A stretch of 64,000 nt of DNA from Ampelomyces quisqualis (lineage: Eukaryota; Ascomycota; Dothideomycetes; Pleosporales; Phaeosphaeriaceae). The notes under the pieces are model-generated. The model did not search any database. It was not told the DNA's origin and was given only the letters and a program-made list of their open reading frames with translations. The stretch lies in the NCBI GenBank assembly GCA_018398575.1, contig JAGTXZ010000021.1:496001-560000 (forward strand), read 5' to 3'. The stretch's first letter is position 1; every line of letters starts with the position of its first letter. Positions 21,402-32,735 of this stretch are shown here, piece after piece. Position numbers and translations under genes: made by a program.

Positions 21402-23485
21402 GTTGAAAGTACGTGGAGGAGACGATCGGGATTGAGTTGGTAGGAATTGATGTAAGGAAGGGGAGGAGGAATTGAACTTTAGCACAGAAGGGGCAGGAGG
21501 GGTTCAAGTAGTCTCTCTCAGAAAAAAAGCTGGGCCTTGACGTATAGTTCTGGTTAGTGAGGGGCGCGAAATTCCGTTCTTCTTTTCAATGCTCAGACGT
21601 CATGCATTCAGACATGATAGGCCAATGTCAACGAAATGCGGGCTTACAAACGACGGTCTGCTGTTATCCTAGCCACGAACGAGGTGACGCAGGCAACCCA
21701 CCACGGTGTTGCGGGGCTTTGTCAAGCTTAGGTAGGAGCTTGGGCCTTCACCCGAACCTAACCAACGTTACGTCACGGTACTTCGTATCTTAGCTCGGCC
21801 GCGTGAGTTGCCTCTTCACAGCATTTCTTTTCCTCCCACACACACAAATCATTGTTTCGAGCTGATGAATATTCCAACCACGTCTCCGTAATGGATACTG
21901 ATCCCACATCGCGGACGTCTCGTTCTGTCGCTCAGTAGCTCCGGCCGGCTACGGACGGACCATTCCGCATTTTCCGTCATTGTTACCTTTTTGGATCTCA
22001 CTCTTTGCGCGCGGCATGCGCTGTCAGCTATCAAGTCAGCATTTGAAATAGTGACAAACATTTCTAGATGTGGCACCACGCCAGCAGAGTCGCATTCGGT
22101 CCAATGTTCGCCAGATGCCGGTCACGATTCTGCTCGACAAACATTGGACTAAAGTCCCCATGGCGCCTCTCTCAGACGCGCCTCGTCGACAATCTTGCCT
22201 TGCCTGGATGCGCAAGTGCCATAAGCCAGTATTACTCAGCTTCTGCAAGAAGGCCTACCGCTACAGTGATGGAAGAACACTTGGCCTGCTTCACCAATAG
22301 TGGGGCGTCCCGAGGAAGTCACCGCAGCCGCAGCTACCGCATGCCACAATATATGTACGATGGAAAGTGGCAGGGGTCCTGGTCAGAAGTATTATATGCT
22401 GAATAAGTCAGTTTCCCTCCCAAAAAGTGACTGTGTGCTATCAAAGACCTGTTGCTTGGATTAACGTCACCTTCTACCCGTTTACCTCGTGTCTTTGTGA
22501 TTTTTTGAAGCTAAGATATAGGCGTCAACCGTCTTGTAATCTTTTTTTTTTAGAGTCAATTGCGGCATTTTAAGAAAGCAACGCAAGATTATATTTATTA
22601 CAGCAAAAACACTTATAGTTGGATATTAGCCAGGTTGTGACCTATAAACACTATGTCAGAATCTGTTACCTAGCTAAGAGCTTACGAATAGCGACTTCGC
22701 GTTTAGAATAACGCCTGGATACAACCTCAAAAATCTCCTATCAAATCCCTGTACTTTCCGTCGTATGCACGAAGAGGCGGTTCAGGAGGGGGGGGTTAGC
22801 AACAGCCCCGAGAAACTCAGCGCTGAGAGATGCAGTCCTTGAGCGGCGTGATGCCGCACGCAGCACGTGTGGTCAGGCTTGTGTGAGGACTTGTCAAGTT
22901 GTCACGTAATCTGTGGTTAATGCCGTCCGTGCAAGATGGTGACCTCTGAGGCGCAGGAGGTTCAGGCTTGCACAGTGTCCGTAGTTACTCAGTGTCAGCT
23001 ACGCTCGTGGCTCGTTGCGCCTTTTCCGTGGCAGGCCACGGTCCGTTGCTGCGCGCCAAGTCCACGGGCTTCGGAGAAACAAGGGACCGTGGATACGGAG
23101 TATTCGTTCCAATGTTCCTCCGCATCGCGCGTGCACGTGATGGCAGCCCAACCCCATGCGGACATGTGGACTTTCATTTGAATACTTTCAGTCCTTGCGC
23201 TCTGTATTTCGCTGGGTGTCGACGAGTCCTCCAATATCAATGCCGCAACAACAGACGTGAAGTGCTAACAGACTAGCCAGATTAGCCAAGATGGAAGGGG
23301 CTGCACAGATACTGGCTTTTGATTCGCGCATGCCGCGGAACTTAGTATGTGGGCAGCCTTGTACTCTCTCTCCACGTGCAGTCTCACCACTTTCCTACAA
23401 TCGGCACCTGGAGCGCAGAACTCCTTGAAGCTCGACCTTGTCTACACCACCATTTACAGTATATCTTCCTTCAAGACACGTGGCA
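21402..23485. other. 2-kb intergenic stretch, no confident gene
   Basis: Short frames (for example 22,068-22,406 plus) have no family resemblance I can defend. 22,500-22,740 is AT-leaning with a T10 run and looks like an old, partly RIP-mutated relic. Half palindrome ATACGGAGTAT at 23093. The last 150 bases probably belong to the leader of the next gene. Confidence 0.5.
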
Positions 23486-24391
23486 ATGGTCCAACACGGC
23501 CTGCTACCGAAACCTCTCCCTTCGGATCTCCTCACCGTCGGTCAGCTTCTGACACATCCTCTGCATCCCGAACGAGACGGCTTCTATTCTCAGGCGGCAC
23601 ACGAAGAAGTCGACGATCTGAACGACTACCACATCCAGCTCCGGTACAAGGACGTCTTTTCCGTCGACAGCGAGGGGCGATTCATCACAAACTATGGGGC
23701 CAAATTCGATCTCGGCAGGGTGTTCAGACAGCCCAACTTGCTGACTGTCAGGGCCGAGCAAATGATTCAACGAACCAGCCAGCACTCATCACAGGCTTTC
23801 CAAGCAGTGTGTAATGACCCTGAGGCCAGGATGTGGATCGCCGAGCAAGTCAAGGTCGGCAAGCCGCTTTACATCATCTTGGGCCTCACTGAGCTCAAGA
23901 ACGCCTCCTTCAAGCGCGCAAAGCTTCACGATGCAGGCGCCTCGAAGCGCCTCAACGAGACACCCCTCGAGCAAGACGCCAAAGTGCCCAAATCTTTGCG
24001 CGGTCGTTCGGACATGAGCCTTGGAGGGATTGGCACCGAGCCAATGGTATCAGGCATCTTTGGCATGGACGTACGACATATAAAAGCCAAGGTCACAACG
24101 CCGGCGGAGCCTCATGCACTGGAGGATATAGGATATCGATGGAACTACTACGACGTTCCTGGCAGCGACAACAAGGAGCAGCTCATGGTGGGCCTGGGCT
24201 CGCAGCTCAAGGCTAACGAGCTTCGTCTGATGCTTGACTTGAGCGAAGAAGATGTCCAGGGCAATTTGAACGCCATCAGCCAGCTCAGTCTCGATGCTAT
24301 GAGCGCAGCTGCTAGTCCGATGCTACGACCTAGTTCGCCCGCGCTTCGGGGACGCTCGCCTTCTCCATATCCGGCAATGCTACGTGCATAA
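23486..24391 (+). CDS. Conserved-looking hypothetical protein, 301 aa
   Basis: Single-exon gene starting MVQHGLLPKPLPSDLL; the frame stays open a little upstream but with no ATG. I do not recognise the family. It looks like a soluble alpha/beta protein: an N-terminal part with FYSQAAHEEVDDLNDYHIQL, a strand GKPLYIILGLTEL (residues about 126-138), a basic linker, IFGMDVRHIKAKV, a tryptophan-containing segment IGYRWNYYDVPG, and a Ser/Pro-rich tail with two RSPSP-like sites. There is no signal peptide or membrane span. Codon use is like its housekeeping neighbours, so it is very probably a real gene. Confidence 0.8.
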   Translation: MVQHGLLPKPLPSDLLTVGQLLTHPLHPERDGFYSQAAHEEVDDLNDYHIQLRYKDVFSVDSEGRFITNYGAKFDLGRVFRQPNLLTVRAEQMIQRTSQHSSQAFQAVCNDPEARMWIAEQVKVGKPLYIILGLTELKNASFKRAKLHDAGASKRLNETPLEQDAKVPKSLRGRSDMSLGGIGTEPMVSGIFGMDVRHIKAKVTTPAEPHALEDIGYRWNYYDVPGSDNKEQLMVGLGSQLKANELRLMLDLSEEDVQGNLNAISQLSLDAMSAAASPMLRPSSPALRGRSPSPYPAMLRA

Positions 24392-25531
24392 AGACGTCCT
24401 CTGGTTCTTCATGAAATTGACGAAAACCGGACGATTGATGTCGGGGCACGATTCTGTTCGGCGTACATAAGACATGATAGCGTTCGATAACGATACTTTA
24501 ACGGCCTAGCCATACCTCTACTATGCGAAACGAATTTTCTAGTTCACAGGCCACCTAAGCCTTCTTGTGATCCCCAGTATGCATGTATCCAGGCTTCGTC
24601 ATGGTCGCTCCGAATTCCTGATTGGCATTCATGCCAGTGTCAGCCTGGTCACTGAGTGTCCACTTTTGCATGGATGAGTACAGTGCAGGGTTGAAGCGTG
24701 AGCAGTCGAGCAGTCGCCACAAAGTATTTTAGTACCAAGTACAGGCCCAAAAGCTGTTCATAACGCAGTTCAATTGTCCCTCGTACGTGAAAAAAGGTGG
24801 TAGATGCTCGGTCAACTTTCGCTTCGCCTATAACCAAATATCAGCTCTCATTGTTGAAGTGGAGAACCCATTCTTCAAATTTCGCTCTGTCGTCTTATCA
24901 TCGCAACAAGTTCAGATTCGTCTATATCTCCTCCCAACGACAGCCCTTCCAAGCTGCGCCAAGCATGCATCTTCCCGGGGGCCGGTTCCAAGATCCCATG
25001 CAACGTCCTACAACATCTGGAGCGTCACAATTACACGGAGCTGGTGCCTAGCGCGGGGGCTGCCAAATGTGGAACTCGACAACCCACGTGCCTACTCTTT
25101 CACCTGTTTCTCTTCATATAACGTTTTCCTGCAAAGGGCCAGGCAACAATCATTGGATTCTCACGCCTTTTAGCTTGACGGCATCCCTTCGACAAAGGGA
25201 CCTTGCACACCGCCCTTCCGCTGTTTGTGGCGCATTCATGCACAGTACCGTGAATCTTACGTACCTTGCGCAGCTGTGAACCGCCTATAAAGAAAAAAGA
25301 CATGTTGCGAGTCGCGTCTGGACGGGTTTTTAGCGTTGGTTTGCCGCACCTTGACAATGGTCCGAGCGGAGAACCTCGAGGCGGCAGGCCATTGTTTGTC
25401 CTTTGACCACAAAGGTTTTCATCTCATGTTGACGTCTTCTCAACTACCTTTCACCTAAAACTGAGCAGACTACTCTGAACTTACGTACAGTTTGAGTGCA
25501 TCATCCTCGCTCGAGTAGGGGCGCCACCAAC
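24392..25531. other. Intergenic, nothing recognised
   Basis: 1.1 kb of ordinary composition between two plus-strand genes. It should contain the promoter of the DUF6604 gene. No coding signal I can support. Confidence 0.5.
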
Positions 25532-27996
25532 ATGCCAGGGCTACCCAAAAATGTCCTGAGTACGTACCAACGGTACAAGAACCATACGTAAGTTCATCAT
25601 ACCATGAACAACTGCTTCAGCCACTCATGATTTGGGCAAGGGATTCGATCGCAGAATGGCTGGCATCGACTGCTAAAAAGCATGGCTATGCCCCCGCGAA
25701 ATCTAAGGGCGCTGCAAAGGCCAACGCAGGTGCCACTGGACGTCCAACTTATACAGTGGCTCTGAAAGATTGGATTGTCCTTGCTGAGTTCATCGCTGGC
25801 AAAACTTCGCCCATATTCGTTCCGGTCAAGCTTGCAACTTTGTTAGATGCCACGATCAGCCTTCGACAAACCTACTCAAACAATATTTCCGGCATCTTGG
25901 AGGACTCAGTTGGGAAGCAAATTTCGGACGACAAGCACGCTTTCTTCCTAAGGGTATTGATCAGAGTACGAGACGTTCTTAAACCATGTCTTCCGAAGGA
26001 GCGTGTAGCTGTTCAGCACCCTAAGACGACTGCGGACCTTGTCAACATGTTCGAGCTCCTCGATGTGGAAGAGCCATCTGCAGCCTTTGAACAAGCTCCC
26101 GATATTGCGCCTGCATCTCCAAACGAGCCAATATACAAGGCCGAGCGCAAGGACGATTTACAGGAGAGCTACTTCGCATTCTACCTGCTTTTGCATGACT
26201 TCAACAAGCTCCGGTCCGAAATCTCTACGGCATGGGCTCGATACCAGACCGGTGGACAAGATCTGGTGGCTGTTTCCATCACGACTAATACCGCGGTAGA
26301 CCTGGCTCGCTCCATGACCGAGGAGCTCAAAACCACGTTTGCCCGACACGGCGGACCAATTCGCATGCTTCAGGTCTACTACGCTGCCCAATGCGTCGCA
26401 GCCGGCACTTCGGAGGCACACAAAGCTCGGCCCGACGACGACATGAACTTCTCCATGTTCAAAGTGGCGGAAGCGATGTTTTGGCCTGCGTACCAAACAC
26501 TCAACGCCTTCTGTGACGTTCTCAAAGTCAACCCAACACCCGAGATGAAACGAGGCATATATGGCTTCTACCAGCCCCACACCAATCGTAGCAACAAAAG
26601 CAGCCGAGACCAGTTCAAAGAAGACAAAATATTGTTGCTCGAGATGCTGCCCGAATTCTTCTACTACTGTCGCACAACCGAGCCAGCTGGGTCCCGGCCA
26701 CCAGTAGAAGATGAGCTCAGCAGTGGGCTCCGTGCGATGTTCAAGACAAAGGAAGTCACACTTCCGCTTGCATTTGCAGCCACACTCTTCCTAGATATCC
26801 ACCACACGCTGCGAGATGAAGTCGATTTTGGGTTCAAGCGACTGACTGATACGACGCATTTCGTCCAGGGCGAAATCAAAGAAGAGCTTGAATTCCATAA
26901 AGGCATCGAAATGGAAACCTGGCCCAAAGAAAACGACATGGTACTTGAACAATTCTCCGATACATTGCAATTCTGGTGCCATGAAGATCAACAGCTGTCT
27001 GCCGCGAAGAAGATGGGACGAGTCAACATTCCCGAGCGTTTCCATCTCTATCGCAAGCATCCGTGGTTGTGCGGACTGTGGAAGTATCACGCCCAGATTC
27101 GCTTTCATGAGCTAAGCATCGCATTTGTGAATGCATGGGGTTCTGTCATGTCGTGTGCGCACCTCTACAATGCGGTCGGGGGAGGCAAGAGCCCTGCAAC
27201 AACATGGAAGGATCTCACCGTCGTGATCCATCTTCAAGGCGAGTCGACGTTCTTCGTAGGCGACGCCCCAGATCAACCTGACGACTGCTTGAAGCGCTTC
27301 GCCCTCGCAATGGGCGCGTCGGCAAGAAATCTTGCAAAGACGACGCGCACGAAGAAAGGCCTCGTGCTTTCAAAGCGTGGACCCAAAGGCCTCAAAGAAC
27401 TCGGCGCCGTGTTGCAGACTTTCAAGACTCGATTTAGCGAAGCCGGCGGCCAGACTCATATGCGCGCAGAAGATGTGTCGAAGATTCTTGAGCATGCGAC
27501 ATGGGAGTACGAAACAAACGAACGTGGGCAGGTTGAGCAGGTGTTCAAAGACACCGATGCATCCTCTTTGAAGAAGAAACCAGCTGCGAATCTCGGCGTT
27601 GCTAAACTCCTAGGCATCATGCGCGACATTATTCACGCTGAGATGATTGAGATCTCTTATGGCTATCTCTGCCTTCATCGGCAATGTTGGCGTCTGCTTT
27701 GTGGCGTCAGAGACCAGTGTCGAGACGACCTGATCAACATGTATGGTCCGGACTACATGGTCAGGGAGAGCGAACTACCTTTCATCGTGGGGTATGTTTT
27801 AAGCTCAGCGACGAACGCGCAGGAATTGGGGGAGATGATCAAGGCGAGAAAATCAGGTGTGGGTGTCACGAGCAAGGTGATGCACGATGCAAAAGGTGTA
27901 TTGGGGGCCGTGATTGACTCAGGCATGGGCGGAGTACTCGTTGAACATATCTTGCCTGAGGCGCTTGGAGTTCAGATTGATTTCGAGATTGAGTGA
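25532..27996 (+). CDS. DUF6604-type fungal protein
   Basis: Large fungal protein of 803 aa whose N-terminal domain matches the uncharacterised DUF6604 family. Exons 25532-25587 and 25641-27996. The first exon encodes MPGLPKNVLSTYQRYKNHT. Using the second AG (25640) gives KNHT-DSIAEWLASTAKKHGY, the continuous family motif; the nearer AG at 25620 would put the frame out. The body is alpha-helical, with no membrane span, signal or nucleotide-binding motif. Highlights are the conserved-looking ESYFAFYLLLHDFNKLRSEI (about 184-203) and LFLDIHHTLRDEVDFGF near the middle. Function is unknown; some relatives sit beside HET or NLR-type genes, which is not evident here. Confidence 0.85.
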
Positions 27997-28745
27997 GCAG
28001 ACTGTCCCTTCATCTCAAAATGAGCGACTACCCTGTCAAGGCAAGAGTTGAGCCTATGCAAGAGCTGCTAGGCCAAAACATGTAATCAATCAAGTCAAGC
28101 CGCTCCTCTCGAGCCCACTTAACTGATTGCTGGCAGGTCTGTGAGTGAAGCCGAAGAAGTCAACGTGCTCCCGAAATGCAGAAAATTTACCAGAAGCCAC
28201 GGTTCTGTTGTTGTATAGAAATGTAGATTGTTAGATACCCAGCAACACGAAGTAGACCCTCTCAGCCACCTGCCTCGACATGCCCCTGAAAGACCAGTGC
28301 AACAAAATTAAACAACAGTTACCAAGCAGGCGTAAATTGCAATACAAACAAAGATGCGAACCTCTTTTTAAAGCTTCAACGAAAAAGTAAATTCCATACC
28401 AACGCAGAGATTCACTCTGTCTCTGGGACTTCCTCGCAGCCTCAATGCTTGGGTGCCGTGCTACGTAGAGCTGCCGACGCGCTTACGTTCCGTGAGGGTT
28501 TCCGTAGCAGAAATTGGTGCTCCTCGTCTAGCGGCCAACAGCACGGTCGTTGGCGGCGAACATGGTTTGTCCAGCGCGCAAATCCGTATCAACATGTGCC
28601 ACGAGGAGCTCGATGTGGCCAATGTATATTGTGTGTAAGTCAGGAAGTCGATGCGTCTCGAAGCAAATGGGTGCTAAAAAACGACTTGCTTCGTCCATCT
28701 TTTGATCGCATACAACCCGGATGAAAGGACAGTTTTCATCTGAGC
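27997..28745. other. Intergenic between convergent genes
   Basis: About 750 bases between the ends of two convergent genes, so mainly 3' flanks. No gene recognised. Confidence 0.5.
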
Positions 28746-30857
28746 CTACTTCTTAATCCCCACGACCACCAAATTCCTCGGACTGTACTTGTACTCGAAC
28801 ACAGGCTCCACCCACGCCTTCTCGACTTCCTCTTGCTCCTGCAACCACAGCCATCTGTCCGTGACAATCACAGCTTCTACGACGCCGGCACTAAACGCCA
28901 TCAGACTCCACATGACGCTCAATTCCTTCTTTTTATCTGTAAATCTGACTTCGTAATCTCTAATATCCTCGTCCGTCAGGCCGTCCATCTTGTCTCGGAT
29001 GAATCCTGGATCGACTTCGCAAAAGCTGTTGGGATTAGTCAACTTCTCCACTGCAGCGCGGACGTAGGATATAAAGTCGGTGTATGCAAATTTGCGCAAT
29101 GTGCCGATCGTCAAAGGTGTGGACGTCCCGTCTGACGAAAGACCCGGGCCACGGCCGTTGGGTGGTGTCCAGTTGACGTGAGAGGTATGTCCATTGGCGG
29201 ATACAGCGCTGCCAAGCATCCCTTCTGCATCGACGGGTGGGCAGACAACGCCGCGGTCAAGAAAGATGCGTTGGAGGAGTGCGCGGTAGAAATGGCGGGT
29301 GAAGAAGAGATCAGAGTCTTCTCGGCCCCAATTAAAGGGCGCTTGGACAGCCATCATGCGTGCTGTGATATTGAGGCGTATACCTTTCGGCGGCTCGTGA
29401 TCAGGTGAGTCGTTGTTGAGAGAGAGGTGGGGAAGGGGGTAGTTTGCGAGTTTCTCGGACATGGGAAAACCGTGGGGATCGAAGGCGTTGGAGGTGGCGA
29501 CTAAGCGAGGATGATTGGGGCGCAGGGTCGGGAGCTTGTAGGTTGGAGGTCCGAGGCGTTCGGTCACGAGGTTGTAACAGCATCCTACCATGGCGACGGC
29601 GGCGATATGGGGATTGAGCAGAAGAGAGCGTAGACCGTGGTGTACGAGATTGCCACAAGAATGAAGGGAGATGACCATGGCGTTGACGTCCTTTGGTTTT
29701 GGCACGACTTCGAGAATTGATGGCTCGTCGGTCATGGTAGATGTTGGTTTTGTTTCTTGGTCCTTTATGCTCGAGCTATCGAGTACTTGATCGATAACGG
29801 GTGTCAGGTCGCCATCTTTGATTATGTGTTCGACATATTGGACGCTACCCTGACCTTCTCGATAGATTTGAAGCGTTGTGGTGATGGTAGATTTGTCGTG
29901 TGTCGACGAAGTCACTACATTATTGTTCGCATCAGTCTCTTGTGGATCATCTACGACGGACAGCACAGGACCGGTGTGCACGCACTCTTCATTGTCACAT
30001 TGTACTTGGCCTACAGGGCGCGACTCAGATAGCGGAAGAGCGACTTTTGGTGAGAAGGGAGCATCTTCTGTGACGGCAGGCTCCACAGCCGGGTCATTTG
30101 CAGATGTATTCTTGTCGGGTTTCCTTCTCTTGACGTTGCCTGTCATTGCACGATACTCTTTCTTGTTCCTCAGCACCAGTGGCTTTGGCACAAGCTTAGC
30201 CAGGACGTCCATGTTCTTGGCACCTTGAATATTATGCTGCTTGCTCTCGACGGCAACAACGTGCTTCGAGTATGGCGAAGCAGCAAGCGCACGCCCCAGG
30301 TAATTTTGGCCTGATCCGAAGTCGACGAGATGCGTTATGGGTTTCTTGCCCGAGACTGCAATGTCGGCTGCGAGCGCGTCGACATAGCGTGCAAAATTGT
30401 CGACCTCATGCACCTTTTTGACCTTCATGCCCACGGCGATGTGACGCGCTATGGCCGCCTTCTGTACTTTGAGAGCTGACCCTGGGGGCGGAAAGTCACG
30501 ACCTAGGAGGTGCTTTCGGACGTCCCGGATGTACTGCAGAAGTTCGTCTGGGGGTGCGGGGCCATCCCTCCAGGCGTTGTTGCGCTCTTCGCCTGTCCCT
30601 TCGAATTGCGCAAGATCTTCCCGCATCAACAGATCCATGATGTCCATGACGTCTCGATGTCTAAACCATTCTCTCCATGATGGCGGCAGAATCGTCGAGT
30701 AGAGATCAGGTGACCTGGTATAGAAGTCGAGGATATGCACGCCACCGCACAGCGTTTGCAGGAGCCATGATGAAGTGGTGAATTGCAGGACTGACTCAAT
30801 GTAGGCCTCGGGGTTGCCGAACTGGGGCGGCAGTGGCAACGGCACGCCAGGTCCCAT
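28746..30857 (-). CDS. METTL25/RRNAD1-like methyltransferase-domain protein
   Basis: 703-aa intronless protein with a SAM-binding methyltransferase domain of the METTL25 type; the animal relative METTL25B (RRNAD1) is related, but substrates are poorly known. N-terminal helical part with WREWFRHRDVMDIMDLL. Motif I is HLVDFGSGQNYLGRALA at about residues 177-193, followed by HVVAVESKQHNIQGA with the acidic ribose-binding Glu. A long low-complexity insert (about 230-370) separates it from the second half: ALVISLHSCGNL-like text (MVISLHSCGNLVHHGL) and VGCCYNLVTE, both hallmarks of this family. The C-terminus is hydrophobic. It starts 233 bases from a divergent SNARE gene. Confidence 0.87.
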   Translation of the reverse strand: MGPGVPLPLPPQFGNPEAYIESVLQFTTSSWLLQTLCGGVHILDFYTRSPDLYSTILPPSWREWFRHRDVMDIMDLLMREDLAQFEGTGEERNNAWRDGPAPPDELLQYIRDVRKHLLGRDFPPPGSALKVQKAAIARHIAVGMKVKKVHEVDNFARYVDALAADIAVSGKKPITHLVDFGSGQNYLGRALAASPYSKHVVAVESKQHNIQGAKNMDVLAKLVPKPLVLRNKKEYRAMTGNVKRRKPDKNTSANDPAVEPAVTEDAPFSPKVALPLSESRPVGQVQCDNEECVHTGPVLSVVDDPQETDANNNVVTSSTHDKSTITTTLQIYREGQGSVQYVEHIIKDGDLTPVIDQVLDSSSIKDQETKPTSTMTDEPSILEVVPKPKDVNAMVISLHSCGNLVHHGLRSLLLNPHIAAVAMVGCCYNLVTERLGPPTYKLPTLRPNHPRLVATSNAFDPHGFPMSEKLANYPLPHLSLNNDSPDHEPPKGIRLNITARMMAVQAPFNWGREDSDLFFTRHFYRALLQRIFLDRGVVCPPVDAEGMLGSAVSANGHTSHVNWTPPNGRGPGLSSDGTSTPLTIGTLRKFAYTDFISYVRAAVEKLTNPNSFCEVDPGFIRDKMDGLTDEDIRDYEVRFTDKKKELSVMWSLMAFSAGVVEAVIVTDRWLWLQEQEEVEKAWVEPVFEYKYSPRNLVVVGIKK

Positions 30858-31090
30858 TGTGCCGTTCTGCAGAGCTCAGGATCTGGTGCGATTGTTTCCT
30901 CATGTTCATGAAGCATGGTGGGCATCTTTTCTAGCACCGTGGGATTTCTGGAAGGTGTGGGGCCCAAGCTCCACCGTACTTGGTTAGCTCTGGGGTATCT
31001 ATCGCCGGAGCTACTCCACCACCACAGCCACCTCACGACGCCTCCTTCACCCTGGCCTCTGGAAACCTTTCTGGTGTGGCGTAGAGCACA
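30858..31090. promoter_or_regulatory. Shared divergent promoter
   Basis: 233 bases between the starts of the METTL25-like gene (minus) and the Tlg1-like gene (plus). The two genes must share this short region for initiation. I see no TATA box; CT-rich tracts stand on the Tlg1 side. Confidence 0.6.
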
Positions 31091-31926
31091 ATGCTGTCCT
31101 CACAGAACGACGAGGACCCCTTCCTGCAGGTGCAGGCGTACGTCATTCACGACCAATACATGGACCACTCGCTGACCACCCCACAGAGATGTCCTCTCTG
31201 CCCTGGACTCGGCGCGGCCACTGTTCAAATCTTATCTCCGCATACGCTCATCGGCATCCTCGGCGAACAGCCCCGAACTCCGGGAGGCCCGCGGCGAGCT
31301 CGAACAGACACTCCAGGACCTCAGCCAGGACCTCGAGGACTTGGTGGAGAGCGTGAAAGCGGTGGAGCATGATCCATACCGCTTCGGGCTTGAGATTGAT
31401 GAGGTGGAGCGGAGGAGGAGACTAGTCAAGGAAGTCGGCGACGAAATAGAGACGATGCGGGACGAGCTGCAACACGCCATCCAGGGCGCCAAGAACAAGG
31501 GCAAGAACGCCGCCAATGGCGACTCGCTGCCTGACCCGGATTCTTTCGAGGACGAGGACAACTACGCAGAATACGAGCAGGAGCAGCAGCTCGAGATGAT
31601 GCACCAGCAGGACGAAGCGCTCGACGGTGTCTTCCAAACCGTGGGCAACCTCCGTCAGCAAGCCGATGACATGGGCCGAGAGCTCGAAGAGCAAGGCGAG
31701 ATGCTCAACGAAGTGGACACGGTAGCGGACAGAGTGGGTGACAAGCTGCAGATTGGCCTCAAGAGGGTTGGCTGGGTGATCAAGAAAAACGAAGGTATGA
31801 AGTCACTGCTTTCCGAACCCCGGGACATCGCTAACTTGTAGTCCTCCAGATCGGTGGTCAAGCTGCTGCATTGCAGTCCTAATCTTCGTCCTGATTCTAC
31901 TCTTGGTTCTGCTGCTCATCCTCTGA
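31091..31926 (+). CDS. tlg1: Qc-SNARE Tlg1 / syntaxin-6-10 family
   Basis: Tail-anchored t-SNARE of the trans-Golgi/endosome system. Exons 31091-31137, 31187-31794, 31850-31926 give 243 aa. The N-terminal syntaxin-6-type helical domain starts DPFLQVQADVLSALDS and includes VESVKAVEHDPYRFGL. The SNARE coiled coil spans about 157-215 (DEALDGVFQTVGNLRQQ...), with the zero-layer Gln in ELEEQGEML. The last exon codes for the membrane anchor (IAVLIFVLILLLVLLLIL), so the second intron is needed for the anchor; without it the protein would lack one. Acidic linker at about 138-156. Confidence 0.93.
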
Positions 31927-32735
31927 GCAAGCACCGCGACACTCGCTCATTGCCGGGGCGCTCTCAGTACGCCGTTGTTGCCGAGTGTAAACTTTTGCAA
32001 AATGTCCCACGGGCAGGAGCACGCACTATCGACAACACGCGCATCTGGCTTCGGAATAGCAAATATCCAGCCACGCCTTGGTCCTCGCTGGTGAATCTTG
32101 CACGGACCATTCTACCGAATAATATGTCTCTTCAGAGCCGCCATGTGCGTTATGGGTCCGGCACACTCGGTGTTCCGGCAAGTTACGGATCTCGGTTCAC
32201 GCAGATGCGCCCTTGCGCGCAGCATCACCTGTCTACGGACAACCATGCCACCATCGCTAAAGGAGTTTTCGCGGCTTCGAGGATTTGACACAATATGACA
32301 GGCCGATTCTAGGCACCTGGGTGCGTATTGCGGCGAATGAACAGTATGTATCGCCGGACCAACAACATTCCTCGCCGATTTCCAGTGCACAAGAATCTTC
32401 AACTTCCTCAGTGGGAAGAAGGTGTAACAATCAGTCTCTGGAATGTATCTAACGCATCTTGGGCCGCTCAAGTGCTGAGCGGTTGCCACCCTGAGACATA
32501 CCAGTCTGAGGCTCGTCTCTTATCTCTACTAAATCAACGCTATCATCGATATCCACCAACATCTACCTGTTGAGCTTATTCGTTCTGCTCCCTCCTATCG
32601 CTGCAGCCTGATCTTTACTCCATCGATATACCTCTCAACTCTGCGATGCACATGCGGCCATATAAACTTCTCTTTGTACTCGGATAGACTCATCGACTAA
32701 TATCCCATTCTGCTCATAAACTGGCGGCAGGTCGA
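31927..32735. other. Intergenic, nothing recognised
   Basis: About 800 bases between two plus-strand genes, ordinary composition. The last 200 bases, rich in C/T, are probably the leader of the membrane-protein gene. Confidence 0.5.

Noticed and set aside
22068..22406. 112-codon frame as a gene
   Set aside because: No family likeness, Arg/Ser-rich without pattern, overlapped by equally long frames on the other strand.
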